DNA of 9,859 nt, taken from an uncultured Eubacteriales bacterium (GTDB lineage: Bacteria; Bacillota; Clostridia; Lachnospirales; Lachnospiraceae). The first letter of the stretch is position 1; every line of letters starts with the position of its first letter. Both the position numbers and the translations under genes were made by a program. The notes under the pieces are model-generated. The model ran no database searches, was not told the origin of the DNA, and was given only the letters and a program-made list of their open reading frames with translations. Below, piece after piece: positions 7,177 to 9,859 of this stretch. The stretch is from assembly GCA_900321505.1 (NCBI GenBank), contig ONWK01000313.1, positions 1-9,859 of the forward strand, read 5' to 3'.

Positions 7177-8234
7177 TGTCTTCCCTCCTGTTCCCAGTCC
7201 ATTCTGTACATAACATGGATGTCATCCGGTCCGAAGGAAAGTCCGACCTCCATTCCCGGCTTATAGTAATCCGTAGTGTGGATCAGATAATCCCTGTTCT
7301 CGGTCTCCACAACGATCTCATGGTGTACGCCCCTGAAAACTATGGATTTTACCACACCTGTGAGCTTTGCATTTTTCTTCTTGACGATATCGATATCCTC
7401 CGGACGGATAACAACCTCAACCTCTTCATTATCCTTGAAGCCCTTATCCACGCATTCGAAATCATATCCGTCAAAGCTGACCAGAAGATCCTTTTTCATG
7501 ACCGCATTTATGATATTGGATTCACCAATGAAGCTGGCAACGAAACGGTTCTCCGGCTCATTATAGATATCCTCAGGACTTCCCACCTGCTGGATTATGC
7601 CCTCATTCATGACTACCACGGTATCGGACATTGACAGGGCTTCCTCCTGATCATGTGTAACGAAAATGAAGGTGATACCCACTTCCTTCTGGATCTTCTT
7701 AAGCTCGATCTGCATTTCCTTACGCAGCTTGGCGTCAAGAGCGCCAAGAGGCTCGTCAAGGAGCAGCACCTGAGGCTCATTTACAAGTGCGCGCGCTATG
7801 GCAACACGCTGCTGCTGGCCACCGGAAAGCTGGGTCACATCCCGCTTTGCAAAACCGGCAAGTCCGACCAGTTCAAGCATCTTTGTAACCTTGCTCTCGA
7901 TAATGGCTTTGTCCATCTTCTTGATCTTAAGTCCGAACGCAACATTATCGAAAACGTTCAGGAAAGGAAATAGTGCGTATTTCTGGAATACGGTATTAAT
8001 CTCTCTTTTAAAGGATGGTACCTTTGATATATCGACACCGTCAAAAAGCACCTGTCCTCCGGAGGGTTCCTCAAATCCGGCAATGATCCTCAGAGTCGTG
8101 GTCTTTCCACAGCCCGAGGGGCCCAAAAGGGTAAGAAATTCATTTCTCCGGATCGTAAGATCGATACCCTTCAGCACCTGCTGATCTTCATAATTTTTTG
8201 TAAGTCCCTTCAGTTCGATCACTGCATCGCTCAA
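7173..8234 (-). CDS. potA: Polyamine ABC transporter ATP-binding protein PotA
   Basis: 353-residue cytoplasmic ATPase that powers polyamine import through PotB and PotCD. Walker A GPSGCGKTT is at 38-46, Q-loop Q84 at VFQKYALFP, signature LSGGQQQRVAIARAL at 136-150, Walker B VLLLDEP at 156-162, D-loop GALD at 164-167 and switch histidine H194 in FVTHDQEEAL. A C-terminal TOBE-type regulatory domain (VVIRPEDIDI, about 274-283, continuing to about 343) is typical of PotA/FbpC-type importers. Length fits the family. The start is TTG at 8234; an in-frame TGA lies 12 nt upstream, and the only other early candidate is GTG at Val5. GGGAGG is 13 nt from the TTG, longer than usual. It is the first gene of the operon, beginning about 30 nt after the T run of a terminator, with no clear promoter in between. 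Confidence 0.96.
   Translation of the reverse strand: MSDAVIELKGLTKNYEDQQVLKGIDLTIRRNEFLTLLGPSGCGKTTTLRIIAGFEEPSGGQVLFDGVDISKVPSFKREINTVFQKYALFPFLNVFDNVAFGLKIKKMDKAIIESKVTKMLELVGLAGFAKRDVTQLSGGQQQRVAIARALVNEPQVLLLDEPLGALDAKLRKEMQIELKKIQKEVGITFIFVTHDQEEALSMSDTVVVMNEGIIQQVGSPEDIYNEPENRFVASFIGESNIINAVMKKDLLVSFDGYDFECVDKGFKDNEEVEVVIRPEDIDIVKKKNAKLTGVVKSIVFRGVHHEIVVETENRDYLIHTTDYYKPGMEVGLSFGPDDIHVMYRMDWEQEGRH
7184..7189 (-). promoter_or_regulatory. Ribosome binding site for the TTG start of potB
   Basis: AGGAGG on the minus strand is 7 nt before TTG AAA CAT. It lies inside the last codons of potA, consistent with translational coupling through the TTGA overlap. Confidence 0.75.
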
Positions 8235-8247
8235 CTCTTTTTCTCAA

Positions 8248-8253
8248 CCTCCC
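8248..8253 (-). promoter_or_regulatory. Ribosome binding site of potA, unusually far (13 nt) from its TTG
   Basis: GGGAGG on the minus strand is followed by 13 nt and then TTG AGC GAT. Long spacing and a TTG start would both predict weak initiation. No closer purine-rich site was seen apart from a GAAAAAGAG run directly before the TTG. Confidence 0.55.
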
Positions 8254-8264
8254 TTACTCTTCCT

Positions 8265-8295
8265 AAAAAAAAGAGCCGCGTTTTCACACGGCTCT
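8265..8295 (-). terminator. Intrinsic terminator between thrH and potA
   Basis: In minus-strand RNA, AGAGCCG and CGGCUCU form a 7-bp perfect stem around a 10-nt loop (UGUGAAAACG). A run of eight U follows (8265-8272, the first shared with the stem end). It begins about 25 nt after the thrH stop and ends about 30 nt before potA. It is the cleanest terminator in the window. Confidence 0.88.
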
Positions 8296-8320
8296 GTAAT
8301 ACATATTCAGCGGTTTACGC

Positions 8321-8929
8321 CTATAGTACTGCCTTGATCGCACCAAGCAGTTCATCATAGGTCTCAAACGCAGGCAGCTCCGGATGTTCCTTCTTAATGG
8401 CATCCGTACTCTTAAAGAGAAAGCCCGCCTTGCTCGCTTCGATCATGCCAAGATCATTATGGCTGTCTCCGCTGGCAATAGTGCTGAAACCTACAGACTG
8501 AAGCGCCCGTACGGTAGTATACTTTGATTTTTCACATCGCATCCGGTAACCTGTAATGGTCCCATCCTCTGCCACTTCAAGAGTATTGCAGAAAATAGTC
8601 GGCCATCCGAGCTTCTTCATCAGCGGTGTGGCAAACTGCGTAAAGGTATCACTCAGAATGATAACCTGAGTTATCTCACGAAGCTGATCCAGAAATTCTC
8701 TGGCTCCCGGAAGGGGATCTATCCCGGCGATAGTATCCTGAATCTCCTTCAGACCCAGCCCATGCTGTTTTAATATTTCCAGTCGGAAATTCATGAGCTT
8801 GTCATAGTCCGGCTCGTCCCGGGTGGTGCGTTTCAACTCGGGAATACCTGTTGCTTCCGAGAATGCGATCCATATCTCAGGTACAAGAACACCCTCAAGA
8901 TCAAGGCATACAATATTCATATCACTCAT
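8321..8929 (-). CDS. thrH: ThrH-type HAD phosphatase: phosphoserine phosphatase / homoserine phosphotransferase
   Basis: 202-residue cytoplasmic HAD-superfamily enzyme. It is closely similar in pattern to Pseudomonas ThrH, which dephosphorylates phosphoserine to serine and can transfer the phosphate to homoserine. Motif I is CLDLEGVLVPEIWIAF (8-23), with nucleophile D10 and Glu12 replacing the usual second Asp, a ThrH trait. TTRDEPDYDKLM is at 35-46, motif II ILSDTF at 91-96 (S93), motif III a lysine in CEKSK (132-136), and motif IV GDSHND at 154-159. Length matches ThrH (about 205). The start chosen is ATG at 8929, with GGAGG 6 nt upstream. A TTG at 8935 directly abuts the GGAGG and is rejected; ATG at 8920 is too distant. 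The gene sits alone between two terminators. It likely supplies serine synthesis; a link to the neighbouring polyamine transporter is not evident. Confidence 0.93.
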   Translation of the reverse strand: MSDMNIVCLDLEGVLVPEIWIAFSEATGIPELKRTTRDEPDYDKLMNFRLEILKQHGLGLKEIQDTIAGIDPLPGAREFLDQLREITQVIILSDTFTQFATPLMKKLGWPTIFCNTLEVAEDGTITGYRMRCEKSKYTTVRALQSVGFSTIASGDSHNDLGMIEASKAGFLFKSTDAIKKEHPELPAFETYDELLGAIKAVL

Positions 8930-8935
8930 ACCCAA

Positions 8936-8940
8936 CCTCC
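8936..8940 (-). promoter_or_regulatory. Ribosome binding site that decides the thrH start
   Basis: GGAGG followed by TTGGGT and ATG gives a 6-nt spacing. It places the start at 8929 rather than at the overlapping upstream TTG. Confidence 0.8.
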
Positions 8941-8970
8941 GAAATAAACTCCGTTATCGATACTGTTAAC

Positions 8971-9005
8971 TAAAGAAACCGCATCCCGCCTACCGGGACG
9001 CGGTT
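8971..9005 (-). terminator. Intrinsic terminator of the lipoprotein gene
   Basis: Minus-strand RNA AACCGCGUCCCG pairs with CGGGAUGCGGUU in a 12-bp stem with one G-U wobble around a 5-nt loop (GUAGG). It is followed by UCUUUA. It starts about 32 nt after the lipoprotein stop. The wobble is an A-C mismatch on the plus strand, which supports the minus orientation. No convincing promoter follows before thrH. Confidence 0.8.
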
Positions 9006-9037
9006 ACAAAAACTGGTTTATGATCTCCGTTCAGCTA

Positions 9038-9421
9038 TTACTGCTTCTTATACTTCATGGCTATTCCGCCCATATTGATGGAAAGAACACCATCTGATAA
9101 AGTACCTTCAGCCGTATCACCGTCTACGGTAAGCTTAACTGTACTTCCGCTCGCTGTGTAGGTACCCTTGGAATCGGACTCGCCCTGTGCAGTAATGGTA
9201 AATGTACCGTCGCTGCTAAGAATCAGCTTGCTCAGATCCTCTGCCTTAACCTCACCAAGGCCTGCTTCCTTATACTGCTGGATCAAGGAATCAACACTTA
9301 CGCCGGCCATCTCTGTAATAATGTAAGTTCCTGCCGCATCAGAACCGCCGCATGCTACAAGACTGAATGCCATAGTCACAAGCATCAGTACCGCTGCCAT
9401 AAACTTTGCTGCTCTCTTCAT
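9038..9421 (-). CDS. Small predicted lipoprotein, function unknown
   Basis: 127-residue protein with a clear lipoprotein signal: MKRAAK, a hydrophobic segment (about 8-22), and lipobox LVAC with the lipidated cysteine at residue 24, followed by GGSDAAG. The mature part (about 103 residues) starts with GTYIITEMAGVSVDSLIQQY. It then has a helix-like charged stretch (50-66) and beta-rich repeats of the SSDGTFTITAQG / SKGTYTASGSTVKLTVDGD / EGTLSDGVLSINMGG kind. This pattern is common in short Clostridia lipoproteins whose beta-sheet domain may resemble a half-barrel; I do not recognise a defined family. It is probably anchored to the outer face of the membrane. The ATG at 9421 has GGGAG about 6 nt upstream. 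It has its own near-consensus promoter and terminator, so it is probably a single-gene unit with strong expression. Confidence 0.85.
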   Translation of the reverse strand: MKRAAKFMAAVLMLVTMAFSLVACGGSDAAGTYIITEMAGVSVDSLIQQYKEAGLGEVKAEDLSKLILSSDGTFTITAQGESDSKGTYTASGSTVKLTVDGDTAEGTLSDGVLSINMGGIAMKYKKQ

Positions 9422-9462
9422 TTTTCTCTCCCTTCAATCAAAGAACAAAATCAACAAGGCGC

Positions 9463-9491
9463 ATTATATAACCTAATCATATAAAAGTCAA
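9463..9491 (-). promoter_or_regulatory. Near-consensus sigma-A promoter of the lipoprotein gene
   Basis: On the minus strand, -35 TTGACT (9486-9491) and -10 TATAAT (9463-9468) are separated by exactly 17 nt of A/T-rich DNA. The hexamers match consensus at 11 of 12 positions. The expected start near 9456 gives a leader of about 35 nt before the ATG at 9421. Confidence 0.88.
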
Positions 9492-9520
9492 GAAATACCT
9501 TGAAGTCGCTCTGATTTTTT

Positions 9521-9601
9521 TGCGGCCGGTGGGACTCGAACCCACACGGGAAGCCCACAGGAACCTAAATCCTGCGCGTCTGCCAGTTCCGCCACGACCG
9601 C
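9521..9601 (-). tRNA. tRNA-Leu (anticodon TAG)
   Basis: Class II tRNA with a long variable arm (about TGGGCTTCCCG). The acceptor stem GCGGTCG pairs with CGGCCGC (one U-G). The anticodon arm CAGGA-TTTAGGT-TCCTG gives anticodon TAG, which reads CUA and related Leu codons. The T arm is GTGGGTTCGAGTCCCAC. The discriminator is A; CCA is not encoded (A residues follow). It decodes for the same amino acid as leuS in this window. No terminator is evident downstream before the lipoprotein promoter. Confidence 0.96.
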
Positions 9602-9617
9602 TGAATGATACCTATAG

Positions 9618-9646
9618 AAAAAGCCGGACCCGTTCCCGGATCCGGC
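9618..9646 (-). terminator. Intrinsic terminator after tRNA-Lys, with a GGAA tetraloop
   Basis: Minus-strand RNA GCCGGAUCCG-GGAA-CGGGUCCGGC forms a 10-bp stem with one U-G wobble and a GNRA-type loop, followed by UUUUUCUAUAGG. It sits between tRNA-Lys and tRNA-Leu, so the Gln-Lys transcript probably ends here at least in part. No good separate promoter for tRNA-Leu was found. Confidence 0.8.
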
Positions 9647-9681
9647 CTTATTCGCCTGGATTCGACCTTGTCGCCAAAGAG

Positions 9682-9754
9682 TGAGCCACGGGGGACTCGA
9701 ACCCCCGACAACTTGATTAAAAGTCAAGTGCTCTACCACCTGAGCTAGTAGCCC
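9682..9754 (-). tRNA. tRNA-Lys (anticodon TTT)
   Basis: Standard cloverleaf. Acceptor GGGCTAC pairs with GTGGCTC (two wobbles). The D arm is GCTCAGGTGGTAGAGC. The anticodon arm CTTGA-CTTTTAA-TCAAG gives anticodon TTT. The T arm is GGGGGTTCGAGTCCCCC. The discriminator is A, and CCA is not encoded. It lies 26 nt after tRNA-Gln and is probably co-transcribed with it. Confidence 0.97.
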
Positions 9755-9780
9755 ATATTAAATAGCAACAGCCGAATCGA

Positions 9781-9852
9781 CTGGGCCAGTTGGATTCGAA
9801 CCAACGAGTGCAGGAGTCAAAGTCCTGTGCCTTACCGCTTGGCTATGACCCA
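9781..9852 (-). tRNA. tRNA-Gln (anticodon TTG)
   Basis: Cloverleaf with acceptor TGGGTCA pairing with TGGCCCA (U1-A72 as usual for tRNA-Gln, one U-G). The D arm is AGCCAAGCGGTAAGGC. The anticodon arm CAGGA-CTTTGAC-TCCTG gives anticodon TTG. The T arm is GTTGGTTCGAATCCAAC. The discriminator is G, and CCA is not encoded. Its promoter is beyond the right edge or in an upstream tRNA run. Confidence 0.97.
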
Positions 9853-9859
9853 AAAGAAA

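Noticed and set aside
8941..8969. TTAACA-17-TATTTC as a thrH promoter
   Set aside because: The -10 is poor and directly abuts the GGAGG, so the transcript would begin past the ribosome binding site.
9488..9739. 83-residue minus-strand open frame covering the tRNA region
   Set aside because: It reads straight through tRNA-Lys, the terminator and tRNA-Leu. Its peptide (for example AVVAELADAQDLGSCG) is the well-known false translation of a tRNA-Leu gene.
1..9859. CRISPR array, insertion sequence, prophage or attachment site next to the tRNAs
   Set aside because: No repeated spacer pattern, transposase or integrase reading frame, or duplicated tRNA end of meaningful length was found. Gene order and codon use look like an ordinary chromosome.

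Overview
The window looks like chromosomal DNA of a Gram-positive Clostridia-type bacterium, most likely a Lachnospiraceae member. The reasons are strong GGAGG ribosome binding sites, frequent TTG/GTG starts, a small lipobox lipoprotein, a LeuRS of the Firmicutes form (NTMPQWAGSSWYFLRY instead of the DTMDTFVDSSWY of proteobacteria), a permease/binding-protein PotCD fusion, and an AI-2E transporter with long charged ends. This placement is inference; no 16S or other marker is present. Every supported gene lies on the minus strand, so the window is best read from its right end to its left end.

Right end (9852 down to 9521): three tRNA genes, Gln(TTG), Lys(TTT) and Leu(TAG). None encodes CCA. 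An intrinsic terminator sits between Lys and Leu. A near-consensus sigma-A promoter (TTGACT, 17 bp, TATAAT) then drives a 127-residue predicted lipoprotein. After another terminator comes thrH, a HAD-family phosphoserine phosphatase/homoserine phosphotransferase. A third terminator with a run of eight T lies just before the polyamine ABC transporter operon.

Middle (8234 to 4523): potA (ATPase), potB (permease) and a fused potC-potD (permease plus substrate-binding domain) overlap by 4 and 1 nt and encode a complete three-polypeptide importer. potA and potB both start with TTG. No clear promoter is visible for thrH or potA, so some read-through from the strong promoter at about 9463-9491 is plausible.

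Left end (4470 to 1): after a terminator-like hairpin and a possible promoter comes a three-gene run. It holds an AI-2E/PerM-family membrane protein, a 302-residue protein that resembles a shortened and degenerate CbiE-CbiT (cobalamin precorrin methyltransferase), and leuS, which runs off the left edge. The first two overlap by 1 nt (TAATG) and leuS follows after 28 nt, so they are probably co-transcribed.

The most unusual item is the CbiET-like protein. It keeps the fold-level sequence pattern of CbiT but has lost the glycine-rich SAM-binding loop and the GGSGG loop, and it is translationally coupled to a membrane transporter rather than to cobalamin genes. No CRISPR array, insertion sequence, phage gene or gene-free stretch above 300 nt was seen.
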